Source of the DNA: Alicyclobacillus sacchari
Lineage (GTDB): Bacteria > Bacillota > Bacilli > Alicyclobacillales > Alicyclobacillaceae
Direction of reading: 5' to 3'
Length of the DNA stretch: 64,000 bases
NCBI RefSeq assembly: GCF_004366795.1
Contig: NZ_SORF01000006.1
Span: forward strand, 1 to 64,000
Part shown: piece by piece, positions 7,581 through 16,394 of the stretch
Layout: each line of letters opens with the position of its first letter
Numbering within the stretch: the first letter of the stretch is position 1
The notes under the pieces: generated by a model
The model's input: only the letters and a program-made list of their open reading frames with translations
Database searches by the model: none
Told to the model about the DNA's origin: nothing
Program-made: the position numbers and the translations under genes

Positions 7581-8123
7581 TCAGCCCTCCGATTCGCTGT
7601 CGTCATCCAACAGGCCTGGCAAGAGATGGACCGTCATCTTGTTCGCAGCGAGATCGACGGCCAGAATACAATCCGGAATCGCTGGTAAAAGAATGTCGGA
7701 TTGCCTCCCTGAACGACGAACGACATAGACGTCGTTGGCGCCTGGCGTCAATACCTCGACCAATCTCCCCAGCCGCTCACCCTCATCCGTAAATACATCC
7801 AACCCTACAAGTTGATGAATGTAATACGTACCTTCAGGCAGAGGCAGCAATTGCTCCTCTGAGACACAGAGCTCAAGCCCACGCCAGCGCTCGACGTCAT
7901 GGATACTGTTCAGCCCTTTGAATCCGACGATCCACATGTTTTGATGCTTGCGGCCACTTCGCACCTCGACCTCGGTGATGGGTGTTCCGCCCTCAGGTCG
8001 CACAAACAGCATGGATCCCGGCGCAAACCTTTCTTCCGCAAAATCGGTCCGCGGATAAACCCGTACTTCCCCGCGCAGCCCGTGCGGTTTTGTCATCACA
8101 CCGACTGTGTAGTAGGTCGTCAC
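7581..8123 (-). CDS. rimM: ribosome maturation factor RimM
   Basis: Assists assembly of the 30S head near S19. The sequence shows the N-terminal motif TKPHGLRGEVRV and a C-terminal PRC-barrel region (YYIHQLVGLDVFTDEGERLG). I place the start at the GTG at 8123, whose GTGA overlaps the ylqD stop. This gives 180 residues, the family length; a longer frame to 8210 adds a basic, non-conserved N-terminus that overlaps ylqD. Translationally coupled to ylqD and followed closely by trmD. Confidence 0.93.
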   Translation of the reverse strand: MTTYYTVGVMTKPHGLRGEVRVYPRTDFAEERFAPGSMLFVRPEGGTPITEVEVRSGRKHQNMWIVGFKGLNSIHDVERWRGLELCVSEEQLLPLPEGTYYIHQLVGLDVFTDEGERLGRLVEVLTPGANDVYVVRRSGRQSDILLPAIPDCILAVDLAANKMTVHLLPGLLDDDSESEG

Positions 8124-8542
8124 CCTTCGATCCGCTGCCCGTTTTGGCGAATTTCGACGACAGTGCCGTCTCGCACAATGATTTCCGACCCGAGCAACAC
8201 CTTTGTCCAATCGTCACCAGGCTTAACTTCAACGGTGGTTTCCACGGTCATGTTTTGGATTTCAGCACCCAGCTCCATCTGTTGAAACTGTTGCATTTGC
8301 TGAAATAACTCTTCCCGCCTCTGCTCGCGCACGCGCTTTTCATTCTCGACTTGCTGGCGGACCTGCTGCGCCAACTCACCGCTTTGCGCCATAGCCTGTT
8401 CGATAGCTTGCTTGCCTTGCTCCTCAATTTGTTCCAATTCGTTCATAACCTGCTCAATCTGTCGGCGTTGTTCTGCGATAATTTGCTGCTTTGCTGCTTC
8501 CGTCAAAATAAACTTAACTGCGACAGGTTGCCGAATAATCAC
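8120..8542 (-). CDS. ylqD: YlqD family protein
   Basis: Function unknown. In Bacillus a YlqD protein occupies this same slot between the KH protein and RimM. The 140-residue chain starts with a short beta-like segment (IIRQPVAVKFILT). It continues as a long Gln/Glu-rich coiled coil (about residues 17-90) and ends in a small domain (VEVKPGDDWTKVLLGSEIIV). No signal peptide or catalytic motif is visible. Start GTG with GGAGAT upstream. Its conserved position suggests a role in translation or ribosome assembly, but that is inference from location only. Confidence 0.85.
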   Translation of the reverse strand: MIIRQPVAVKFILTEAAKQQIIAEQRRQIEQVMNELEQIEEQGKQAIEQAMAQSGELAQQVRQQVENEKRVREQRREELFQQMQQFQQMELGAEIQNMTVETTVEVKPGDDWTKVLLGSEIIVRDGTVVEIRQNGQRIEG

Positions 8543-8563
8543 TGAAATCTCCTCGCATCCTCA

Positions 8564-8794
8564 TTATGACTGAATGTCGACAAACACCCGTTTTTTCTGA
8601 CGATACGCTGCGGCACTGACCACATTGCGAATGGCCTTGGCCACCCGCCCCTGCCGACCGATCACGCGACCCACATCGTCCGCGTGTACCTTAACTCGAT
8701 AGGTGATCGTATCGCCTTCTTCGATTGGAGAAACCAAAACGTCGTCAGGATGGTCGACCAGAGAGCGGACAACATATTCAACCAAATCTTTCAC
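8564..8794 (-). CDS. khpA: KH-domain RNA-binding protein KhpA
   Basis: Small single-KH RNA-binding protein of 76 residues (YlqC in Bacillus). In other Gram-positives KhpA pairs with KhpB/EloR and affects cell elongation and division through RNA binding. The RNA-binding loop is GRQG within VGRVIGRQGRVAKAIR (about residues 41-56). The GTG start has GGAGTG seven bases upstream. Lies between rpsP and ylqD, the standard order. Confidence 0.93.
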   Translation of the reverse strand: MKDLVEYVVRSLVDHPDDVLVSPIEEGDTITYRVKVHADDVGRVIGRQGRVAKAIRNVVSAAAYRQKKRVFVDIQS

Positions 8795-8834
8795 CAGCGA
8801 TCACTCCGAAGGGCGGCCATAGGCCGCCCGCAGT

Positions 8835-9107
8835 TCACTTCTGAAACTTTTGTTCATGGAATTTCTTCATAATGCCTTCCAAATGGAACAGGTAACGCAC
8901 TTTGTCGGAAGGTTGCGCTCCCGTACCCAGCCAATACAAAGCGCGTTCTTCGTCGATTTGGATTTGCGCAGGCTCAGTCAGTGGATTGTACGTGCCGATT
9001 TCCTCGACAAAACGACCATCGCGCGGCGAACGAGACTCCGCAACGACGACACGATAGAACGGACGCTTCTTTGCACCCATACGCTTCAAACGAATCTTTA
9101 CTGCCAT
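8835..9107 (-). CDS. rpsP: 30S ribosomal protein S16
   Basis: Primary-binding protein of the small subunit, needed for folding of the 16S 5' domain. The 90-residue sequence begins [20 protein letters not shown] and continues with [19 protein letters not shown], the S16 signature. Start ATG with an AGGG-type SD. It lies 21 bases downstream of ffh, so SRP and ribosomal genes probably share a transcript. Confidence 0.97.
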   Translation of the reverse strand: MAVKIRLKRMGAKKRPFYRVVVAESRSPRDGRFVEEIGTYNPLTEPAQIQIDEERALYWLGTGAQPSDKVRYLFHLEGIMKKFHEQKFQK

Positions 9108-9128
9108 TCTGTAATACCCTCCAGATAG

Positions 9129-10595
9129 TTATTTTCGCTTCTTCTTACGATGCTGGCGCTGCCTAGGCTCGCCACCGCTCCCCGCAAACGAGTTAGCTGG
9201 CATGTCCGATAACGAAGGCATATCCTTAAGCCCAGACATCCCCCCGAGCCCGCCCATCGCCTTCAAAGCGCTCATCGCGCCTCTTCGACTCATGCGCTTG
9301 CCCATGCCGGTAAACCGTTTCATCATCTCACGGGTTTGCTCGAACTGGTTCAGCAATTGGTTCACTTCACGAACAGTCGTCCCGCTGCCGTTAGCAATCC
9401 TCCGTCGGCGGCTTGCGTTCATCACACTCGGGTCTTCCCGCTCCGCAGGTGTCATCGAGGAGATGATGGCATCCATTCGCAAGAATCGCCGATCGTTCAA
9501 ATCGATGTTCTCGAGACCTTTCATGCGATTCATGCCAGGAATCATCTTTAGAACCTGATCGAGCGGCCCCAGGTTGCGCACTTGGCGGAACATCTCTTGG
9601 AAATCGTTCAAGGTAAAGCTCGATGTGCGCATCCGCGCTTCCATCTCTTTCGCCTTTTCCAAGTCGATCCGCTCTTGAGCGCGCTCGATCAAGCTCAACA
9701 CATCGCCCATACCGAGGATGCGCGACGCGAGCCGGTCTGGATGGAACGGCTCCAGCGGTTCAATTTTCTCACCAAGACCGACGTACTTGATAGGACATCC
9801 CGTCACTGCACGCACCGTGAGTGCCGCACCGCCGCGTGCGTCGCCATCAAGTTTGGTGAGAATGACCCCGGTGACGCCCAACCGCTGATGAAACGTCTCG
9901 GCGACATGGACAGCGTCCTGACCGGTCATCGCGTCCACCACCAGGAGAATTTCGGTCGGCTGCACAGCCGCCTTCATCCCCTCGAGTTCCTCCATCAACT
10001 GGTCATCGATGTGCAGACGCCCTGCGGTATCGATCAGGACGATGTCGGCTCCGGCCCTCTCCGCTTCCGCTAAGCTCGCTTTGGCGATATCGACCGGATT
10101 CGCATCAGCCCCTTGATCGAATACCGGAATGTCAATCTGCTTCCCGAGCACTTTGAGCTGGTCAATCGCCGCGGGGCGGTACACGTCGGCTGCGACGAGC
10201 AATGGCCGATGCTGGTGTTGACGGAATGCAAGGCCTAGTTTTGCGATCGCGGTCGTCTTACCCGCACCCTGCAGGCCCACTAGCATGACGACAGTCGGCG
10301 GTTTCGAAGCCATTTGGATGCGCGCCTGTGCACCACCCATCAACTCCGTCAGCTCTTCGTAGACGATCTTCACGACCTGTTGCCCTGGCGTCAAACTTTT
10401 CTGCAGATCTTGACCAACCGCTCGTTCCCGAACGCGATTGACAAAATCGCGCACAACCTTGACGTTGACATCCGCGGCGAGCAACGCGAGCCGAATTTCA
10501 CGCATGGCCTCTTGCACATCCGCCTCCGTCAAACGCCCTTTTCCGCGAAGCCGGTTGAGTGCAGACTGCAGACTGTTCGACAAACTCTCAAGCAT
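9129..10595 (-). CDS. ffh: signal recognition particle GTPase Ffh
   Basis: Binds 4.5S/scRNA and signal sequences and targets nascent membrane proteins to FtsY. N domain (residues 1-90), G domain with GLQGAGKTT (107-115), DTAGR (189-193) and TKLD (247-250), then a Met-rich M domain with NASRRRRIANGSGT and a basic tail (RQRQHRKKKRK). I use the ATG at 10595 because GGAGGTG lies six bases before it and includes the alternative GTG. The start overlaps the end of ylxM by 8 bases, a tight pairing seen in many Bacillota. 488 residues, slightly long because of the Met/Gly-rich tail. Confidence 0.96.
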   Translation of the reverse strand: MLESLSNSLQSALNRLRGKGRLTEADVQEAMREIRLALLAADVNVKVVRDFVNRVRERAVGQDLQKSLTPGQQVVKIVYEELTELMGGAQARIQMASKPPTVVMLVGLQGAGKTTAIAKLGLAFRQHQHRPLLVAADVYRPAAIDQLKVLGKQIDIPVFDQGADANPVDIAKASLAEAERAGADIVLIDTAGRLHIDDQLMEELEGMKAAVQPTEILLVVDAMTGQDAVHVAETFHQRLGVTGVILTKLDGDARGGAALTVRAVTGCPIKYVGLGEKIEPLEPFHPDRLASRILGMGDVLSLIERAQERIDLEKAKEMEARMRTSSFTLNDFQEMFRQVRNLGPLDQVLKMIPGMNRMKGLENIDLNDRRFLRMDAIISSMTPAEREDPSVMNASRRRRIANGSGTTVREVNQLLNQFEQTREMMKRFTGMGKRMSRRGAMSALKAMGGLGGMSGLKDMPSLSDMPANSFAGSGGEPRQRQHRKKKRK

Positions 10596-10989
10596 CCGCC
10601 TCACCTCCCGTCAAGCTCGACAGTGTGGCAGCCATCTGCTCGATGGCCCTTTGCATATGCGTACGATCCGCCTCTGGCAAGCGCGGCCCGACCACCTTCC
10701 AGCAGTCGGTGAGCCGCGTCCAAGCCGTGCGTTGTTTCGCCGCAATCTCCTGCAGATGGAGTGCCGCTTCGTACACTTCAAGCTGCTCGCCGACGCGACG
10801 AAGTTGATCATGCACCGCTTGACGACTGATCGACAGAGCAGAACCAATTTCCGCGAGCGACATGTCCTCAAAGTGATACATCTCGATGATCTGCCGTTGG
10901 CGCTCAGTGAGCAGCGGCTCGTAGAACGCATAGAGATCGCCTATGCGAGTGACCTCTCTCATACTATCCGGGTTTGGCGTCACTGTCAA
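10588..10989 (-). CDS. ylxM: YlxM/p13-like SRP-associated helix-turn-helix protein
   Basis: Small protein with a sigma-70 region-4-like helix-turn-helix (about residues 43-66, MSLAEIGSALSISRQAVHDQ). YlxM is a known partner of the SRP pathway encoded directly before ffh; in streptococci it influences SRP GTPase activity. At 133 residues it is slightly longer than usual. The start is TTG at 10989 with AAAGGAG six bases upstream; an internal ATG at 10962 also exists. Its last bases overlap ffh, so the two are translated together. It might bind RNA or DNA; this sequence does not decide. Confidence 0.88.
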   Translation of the reverse strand: MTVTPNPDSMREVTRIGDLYAFYEPLLTERQRQIIEMYHFEDMSLAEIGSALSISRQAVHDQLRRVGEQLEVYEAALHLQEIAAKQRTAWTRLTDCWKVVGPRLPEADRTHMQRAIEQMAATLSSLTGGEADA

Positions 10990-11019
10990 GCAAATCTCCT
11001 TTACACCTCAAATGAAGCG

Positions 11020-11931
11020 TTAGGGCCTGCAAACCGCTTCCGCGTAAGCGGTCGCATCAAACGGTTGCAGGTCTTCGACTCCTTCGCCAAGGCCAATCCA
11101 CTTCACCGGTATCCCTTGCTCGTGCACAATCGGCAGGACGATCCCGCCTTTCGCCGTGCCATCCAACTTGGTGATAACAATGCCGGTGACATCAACGACC
11201 TCTTTGAAGACCTTTGCCTGCATCAGGCCGTTTTGTCCCGTTGTCCCATCGAGCACAAGGAGCACTTCATGCGGCGCCCCCGGCATCTCTTTCGAGACGA
11301 CCTTGCGAATCTTTGCCAACTCCGCCATCAGGTGCGATTTGTTCTGAAGCCGTCCTGCCGTGTCGCAGATGATGATGTCAACGCCACGTGCCTTTCCAGC
11401 CGCGATTGCATCGTAGACGACCGCCGCCGGGTCGGCTCCCTGACTGTGCCGTACAACATCGACACCAACTCGGTTGCCCCAGGCCAGCAGTTGTTCGATC
11501 GCCGCTGCACGGAACGTATCCCCAGCCGCAAGCAACACCTTTTTGCCCTGTCCCTGATAATAGTGAGCCAACTTGCCAATGGTCGTCGTCTTCCCTGCAC
11601 CATTGACACCGACGACCAAAACGAGTGTCGGCCCCTCTGGCTGCAAATTCATTTCTGACGATCCGATGTCAAGCATGTCCCGCATGACGTCGACCATGAC
11701 GTCTGGCAGATCGTCGGCGTTTTCGATTCGCCGCTTACGCGCGGCAACGCGCACGCGATCGACCAGTTCCAAGGCGGTCTCTACGCCCATATCCGCCGCG
11801 ATAAACGCCTCTTCCATGTCCTCAAACACCGACTCGTCCAATTTGCGCCCGCGAAAAATGCCCGCGAGTTTGTCCGCTAAAGCATTTCGAGATTTTTGCA
11901 GCCCTTTGCGAAAACGTTCAAACAACCCCAT
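11020..11931 (-). CDS. ftsY: signal recognition particle receptor FtsY
   Basis: Membrane-associated SRP receptor GTPase that docks Ffh-ribosome complexes at the translocon. N domain (about 1-95), G domain with GVNGAGKTTTIGKLA (108-122), DTAGRLQNKSHLMAEL and TKLDGTAKGG. The start at 11931 has AGGAGGTG six bases before it and gives 303 residues, the short form without the long acidic A domain of enterobacteria. It lies 31 bases after smc, as in Bacillus. Confidence 0.95.
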   Translation of the reverse strand: MGLFERFRKGLQKSRNALADKLAGIFRGRKLDESVFEDMEEAFIAADMGVETALELVDRVRVAARKRRIENADDLPDVMVDVMRDMLDIGSSEMNLQPEGPTLVLVVGVNGAGKTTTIGKLAHYYQGQGKKVLLAAGDTFRAAAIEQLLAWGNRVGVDVVRHSQGADPAAVVYDAIAAGKARGVDIIICDTAGRLQNKSHLMAELAKIRKVVSKEMPGAPHEVLLVLDGTTGQNGLMQAKVFKEVVDVTGIVITKLDGTAKGGIVLPIVHEQGIPVKWIGLGEGVEDLQPFDATAYAEAVCRP

Positions 11932-11962
11932 ACGGACCACCTCCTCCTCTCGCGCTGACTTC

Positions 11963-14900
11963 TCATGCGGTCTCGTAGTCGATTTCGTCCGCCAAACGCA
12001 CGCTGACAAGCGAGGAGACGCCTCGCTCGGGCATCGTGACTCCATACAGCGCATCGGCTTCTTCCATGGTGCCTCGCCTATGCGTGATCACGATAAATTG
12101 CGTTTCTGCCGCAAAGACCTTGAGCTGTTGGGCAAAACGCGAAACGTTCGCCTCGTCCAATGCTGCCTCCACCTCGTCGAGGACGCAGAATGGCACAGGA
12201 CGAACGCGAAGAATGGCAAATAACAAGGCCATGGCCGTTAGTGCGCGCTCCCCGCCCGACAGGAGATTTAGGTTCTGCAGCCTCTTCCCAGGAGGCTTGG
12301 CGACCACTTCGATGCCGGTTGTGAGCGGATCGTCCGGATTGGTCAGCGATAAATCAGCCTCGCCGCCATTAAACAGAATTTGAAACGCATTGGCAAACTC
12401 GGCCTGAATCTGCCGGAAGGTTTCCATAAACCGATTGGCCATTTCCGTATCGATCTCGTCGATGAGTCGCTCCAACTGTTGCTGCGCCTCTACCAAGTCG
12501 TCGCGCTGTTCCGTGAGGAAGGTCACGCGTTCGGACAAACGTTCATGTTCTTCGATGGCGCCGAGATTCACATCTCCCAATGCGGCTCGGCGACGGCGCA
12601 AAGACTGTACTTCACGCTCTAAGTCATCGACAGTTCCCGTGAGCGGATAGCGAGACTTGGCCCACTCGTACGTCATCCCGTGGTTGTCGCCCATCCTCTG
12701 CAACGCATGGGCCAAATCCGCGTCGGCGCGCTCCGCCGCGACCGCTGCTCGGTGCAACAGTTCATCTTCGCGGGCGACCACCTGGCGGGCCTCATGGGCG
12801 ACTCCCTCCAGTTGGCGAGCCGCCGCCTCGCGTTCCAGCCGCGCTTGACGAGCCAGTTCCAATTGTTGTTCGCCCTCAGCGACGGCGTCAAACAGCGACT
12901 GCACGCCGCTTCGCTTGGACGCCGCTTCCTGCCTGAGATCCGCTTCCTCCGTTGCGGCCGTCTGCGCTTCGACATCGAGTATCGCGATGGCCTCGCGCAA
13001 TCGCGCAGCGCGGTTTGCCAGCTCCTGCTGACGAACGCGCAATCCCTCGCGCTCCTGCCGCAAGGTGGCCACTTCGATGCGCAGTCCTGTCACCTGTTCC
13101 TGAGCCTCTGCCAAACGATGTTCCAACTCAGCCAATTCCTTACGTTTGGCCGCAAGCGCCTCTGTCAGTTTCGCCAAGGCGGTCTCCGCCTCCGTCAGGC
13201 CGAGTTGGGCAGTCTGTTCGCGCAGCGCGATCGCGTCACTGCCGGACTGTAGCTGCTCAGCCTCCCAGACCAATGCCTCGAGGCGCTCCACAGCAGATTT
13301 TTGCTGATATTCGAGTTGACGCATCTGTTCTAGCAACTGTTGCCGTTCATTCGCCAGACGCTCGAGATGCTTCTGGGCTTCAAAGCGAGATTGCTGCGCT
13401 TGGCTCACCTGTTCGCGCAATAACTGCTGGCGTTCGACGGTTGATCCTTCGGACTCCTGGAGCTCGCGAAGTTTTTGCTCGAGATCCTGCCTCTCGCGCG
13501 ATCGGCCAAGCAAGCCGGGTCCCTTGCGGTTGACGTGTCCGCCGGTCATCATACCGCCGGGTGAGACAACATCGCCCTGCAACGTGACAATCCGATAGCG
13601 ATACTGCAACTCGCGTGCCAAGGCATTCGCTCGCTCAAGATTTGAAGCAATCAAGACATTGCCGAGCAGGTGTTCAACCGCCTGTCGATAGACGGGATCG
13701 ACATCGACCAAGTCGCTCGCAAGGCCGAGGAAACCCTCCTGACCGCGAACGGATTGTACATCCCCGTCTCGCAGCCGGCGAGATTTGATGACGTCCAGGG
13801 GCATAAACGTCGCACGCCCCGCCTGACGCTGTTTCAGCAATTGAATCGCCGCTCGCGCATCGGCCTCGCGATCGACGACGACGTTCTGCAACGCACCGCC
13901 AAGAGCCGTCTCAATCGCAATTTCATATTTCTTGTCGACGTGAACAAGCTCTGCGAGCGAACCGCGAATGCCTGCAAGGGCTCCTCGCTGAGCCTGCTGC
14001 AATACCGTTCGCACACCGAGTGCATAGCCGTCGTATCCCTGCTCCAGATCGCGCAACAATTCGAGTCTCGCCTGCATCGCTTGCATTTCCGCGCGCAGAC
14101 GATGCAGTTCCGTGACGGTTGCAGCTTCCGCCGCCGCCGCCTCTTCGCGGATTCCGTCGTGCTCTTGAATACGCGATGCCGCCTGCTCCATCTCAGCTTC
14201 GAGTTCGGACGCTCGCTTTGCGAGTTCGCTGTGTGCCGCCACCGCTTCGTCGATCTGCGCCCGCCAGCGGGCCTGATCCTGTTCGAAGCGAGCCCGCTTG
14301 CCAGCGTCCGATGCGGCCTGCTCCGCGAGCATTTTCAGCTCATTGCGCAACGAGGCAGCCCGGTGGTTGATTTCAATCAACTCCGCACTCATCTCGTCGA
14401 TCTCGGCCGTCAGCGCGTTCTTTCGTTCTTCAGTGGCAGAGGCCGCAACCTCGTTCAGTTCCTCCGCGCGTTGATTCAGCTTCGTGGTGACCTCGTGCAA
14501 GAACGCGTTCGCACGCGCCAACTCCTGCTCGATGTCCTCCAATTCGCGTGCCTGTTCGATCTGTCGCGCTTGCCGCGCTTCCGCTGCCGCAGCAAGATGT
14601 TCGAGGCGCTGATCAATGAGGGCGAGATCGCCCTGCGAGCGTTGGCGTTCTTCGACTAGTTGCACATAGCGCTGTTGCAGGACCTCGACCTGCGACACGG
14701 TTTCCTCGAAGCTTGCTCTCGCGCTGCGCCAAGCGGCTTCCGCCTGCGCGAGAGCGGCTTGTGCCTCGTCACGCACCGCCTGTTGTCCCGCCACCGCTGC
14801 GGTCGCCTGTTGAAAACGCTCGTGCAAACGATCGATCTCGACGACCAACAACGTGATTTCTGCTTCTTCCAGGGCATCGCTCAATTGCTGATACTGCTCC

Positions 14901-15535
14901 GCTCGAGCCCGCTCCTCAGCGAGCGGCGCCAATTGCTGCGTTAGCTCCGCCAAAATATCGTCGACGCGGATCAGATTGTTTTCCGTCTCCTCGAGCTTGC
15001 GCTCCGCCTCTTTGCGCCGATGCTTAAACTTCACAATTCCGGCAGCATCCTCGAATGGACCGCGCCGATCCTCTGGCCGCGTCGAGAGCATTTCTTCGAT
15101 CTTGCCTTGGCCGATGATGGAGTACGCGTCCCGCCCCAGTCCCGTGTCCATAAACAACTCATGAATGTCCTTGAGGCGGCACGGCTGGCGATTGATGTAG
15201 TATTCGCTTTCCCCAGAGCGAAAGACGCGGCGTGTAATGGTGACCTCGTCAAACACCACTGGGAGATGTCGATCCGCGTTGTCCAAGGTCAGTGAAACTT
15301 CACAGAGATTGGTCGGTTTGCGCAGTTCACTACCAGCAAAAATCACATCTTCCATCTTGCTGCCACGCAGATTGCGCACGCTCTGCTCACCGAGCACCCA
15401 ACGAATGGCGTCCGCAATGTTGCTCTTGCCGCTGCCGTTTGGACCTACAACAGCAGTAACTCCCGGTGACAACACGATCTGGCTCTTATCTGCAAACGAC
15501 TTGAATCCGACAATGTCAATCTGCTTGAGATACAC
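11963..15535 (-). CDS. smc: chromosome segregation protein SMC
   Basis: Core ATPase of bacterial condensin, which compacts and segregates the chromosome with ScpA and ScpB. Walker A GPNGSGKSNI at residues 31-40; long heptad-rich coiled coils (about 165-500 and 670-1010) flank a hinge with GIRGSLAELVHVDKKYE. The C-terminal head carries LSGGERALTAM and Walker B FCVLDEVEAALDE. 1190 residues is normal. The GTG start overlaps the end of rnc by 20 bases. Order rnc-smc-ftsY is conserved in Bacillota. Confidence 0.97.
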   Translation of the reverse strand: MYLKQIDIVGFKSFADKSQIVLSPGVTAVVGPNGSGKSNIADAIRWVLGEQSVRNLRGSKMEDVIFAGSELRKPTNLCEVSLTLDNADRHLPVVFDEVTITRRVFRSGESEYYINRQPCRLKDIHELFMDTGLGRDAYSIIGQGKIEEMLSTRPEDRRGPFEDAAGIVKFKHRRKEAERKLEETENNLIRVDDILAELTQQLAPLAEERARAEQYQQLSDALEEAEITLLVVEIDRLHERFQQATAAVAGQQAVRDEAQAALAQAEAAWRSARASFEETVSQVEVLQQRYVQLVEERQRSQGDLALIDQRLEHLAAAAEARQARQIEQARELEDIEQELARANAFLHEVTTKLNQRAEELNEVAASATEERKNALTAEIDEMSAELIEINHRAASLRNELKMLAEQAASDAGKRARFEQDQARWRAQIDEAVAAHSELAKRASELEAEMEQAASRIQEHDGIREEAAAAEAATVTELHRLRAEMQAMQARLELLRDLEQGYDGYALGVRTVLQQAQRGALAGIRGSLAELVHVDKKYEIAIETALGGALQNVVVDREADARAAIQLLKQRQAGRATFMPLDVIKSRRLRDGDVQSVRGQEGFLGLASDLVDVDPVYRQAVEHLLGNVLIASNLERANALARELQYRYRIVTLQGDVVSPGGMMTGGHVNRKGPGLLGRSRERQDLEQKLRELQESEGSTVERQQLLREQVSQAQQSRFEAQKHLERLANERQQLLEQMRQLEYQQKSAVERLEALVWEAEQLQSGSDAIALREQTAQLGLTEAETALAKLTEALAAKRKELAELEHRLAEAQEQVTGLRIEVATLRQEREGLRVRQQELANRAARLREAIAILDVEAQTAATEEADLRQEAASKRSGVQSLFDAVAEGEQQLELARQARLEREAAARQLEGVAHEARQVVAREDELLHRAAVAAERADADLAHALQRMGDNHGMTYEWAKSRYPLTGTVDDLEREVQSLRRRRAALGDVNLGAIEEHERLSERVTFLTEQRDDLVEAQQQLERLIDEIDTEMANRFMETFRQIQAEFANAFQILFNGGEADLSLTNPDDPLTTGIEVVAKPPGKRLQNLNLLSGGERALTAMALLFAILRVRPVPFCVLDEVEAALDEANVSRFAQQLKVFAAETQFIVITHRRGTMEEADALYGVTMPERGVSSLVSVRLADEIDYETA

Positions 15536-16241
15536 CAGTCATCTGCTCCCCGGAGTGAAGTTCGGCGAGAGCCGCCAATGCCTTGGCAGCCGCCTGTTGT
15601 TCAGCCTCTTTTTTCGATCTGCCGATCCCGACGCCGCGCACCTCGTCCCCCAGTTCCACCTGCACGACGAACTCCCTGGCATGAGCCGGGCCGCGTTCCT
15701 CGACGATGCTATACCGCAGCGATGTGCACAGCCTTTGCTGCACAAGCTCTTGCAAAGCCGTCTTATAGTCGACGCCAACCCGAGCGTCCGCAAGGTGTGG
15801 AATGACGTGTGTATGCACAAATTTGCGAACGGCATCGATACCCTGATCAATATATAGTGCACCGAGAAACGCTTCGAACACGTCCGCCAGCAATGCAGGT
15901 CGCGAGCGACCGCCGCTGCGCTCTTCCCCTCGACCCAAGCGAATAAACTGTTCAAACGACAGGCGCCGAGCGAACACGACCAGTGACGGTTCACAGACAA
16001 TCGCAGCGCGCATTCTCGTCAATTCGCCCTCAGGCAAACGAGGATACGTGTGGTATAAAAAGTCGCTGATGATCAGTTCCAACACGGCATCGCCAAGAAA
16101 TTCGAGGCGCTCGTTATCTTCAACATGTGCCTTGCGGTGCTCATTGCGGTACGACGCATGTGTAAACGCCTGTTTTAACAGGTTGAGATCCGTAAAACGA
16201 AAGTCCACAATCTCTTGCAATTGCTCCCATTTCGTCTGCAA
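15516..16241 (-). CDS. rnc: ribonuclease III
   Basis: Cleaves double-stranded RNA, including rRNA precursors and scRNA. Signature NERLEFLGDAVLE at residues 43-55 holds the metal-binding acidic residues, with a second acidic cluster in LLADVFEAFLGALYID. A dsRNA-binding domain follows (about 160-229, DYKTALQELVQQ and RSKKEAEQQAAAKAL). The start is TTG at 16241 behind AGAGG. The short leader contains several stems that RNase III itself might cut. Overlaps smc. Confidence 0.96.
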   Translation of the reverse strand: MQTKWEQLQEIVDFRFTDLNLLKQAFTHASYRNEHRKAHVEDNERLEFLGDAVLELIISDFLYHTYPRLPEGELTRMRAAIVCEPSLVVFARRLSFEQFIRLGRGEERSGGRSRPALLADVFEAFLGALYIDQGIDAVRKFVHTHVIPHLADARVGVDYKTALQELVQQRLCTSLRYSIVEERGPAHAREFVVQVELGDEVRGVGIGRSKKEAEQQAAAKALAALAELHSGEQMTGVSQAD

Positions 16242-16325
16242 AGCTTCCTCTCCCCTTCGGGGATTTTGAGGCGCAGCCTCAACGCGCGAAACCGCTCACC
16301 CGAAGCTGAGCAACGCGGTTGCGGC
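16242..16325 (-). promoter_or_regulatory. structured leader of rnc
   Basis: Between the fabF terminator and rnc the minus strand can form three stems. They are CCGC..GCGG with an inner GCTCA/TGAGC (about 16293-16325), TTGAGGC/GCCTCAA with a 3-base loop (16266-16282), and TCCCC/GGGGA (16251-16263) directly beside the SD. RNase III is known to autoregulate through leader cleavage in E. coli; the same role here is inference. Confidence 0.4.
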
Positions 16326-16349
16326 GGTCCCTCAAAACCCTCATGGTAC

Positions 16350-16375
16350 AAAAGCCCCCGGTATGACCAGGGGCT
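16350..16375 (-). terminator. intrinsic terminator after fabF
   Basis: On the minus strand AGCCCCTGGT and ACCGGGGGCT (16366-16375 and 16353-16362) pair over 10 bases, one pair being G-U, with a 3-base loop. TTTG follows. It separates the fatty-acid genes from rnc-smc-ftsY. Confidence 0.8.
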
Positions 16376-16394
16376 TGTCTCACTGCAATTGACT

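Noticed and set aside
10438-11658. Plus-strand open frame of 406 codons across ffh, ylxM and ftsY
   Set aside because: Crosses three well-supported minus-strand genes and shows no conserved domain.
13670-14659. Long plus-strand open frame (329 codons) inside smc
   Set aside because: Antisense shadow of the smc coiled coil; Arg/Leu-rich, no SD and no recognisable domain. smc is certain.
12036-15857. Possible CRISPR or repeat array suggested by repetitive GC-rich text in smc
   Set aside because: The repetition comes from Glu/Gln/Ala/Arg codons of the coiled coil; there are no regular direct repeats with spacers.
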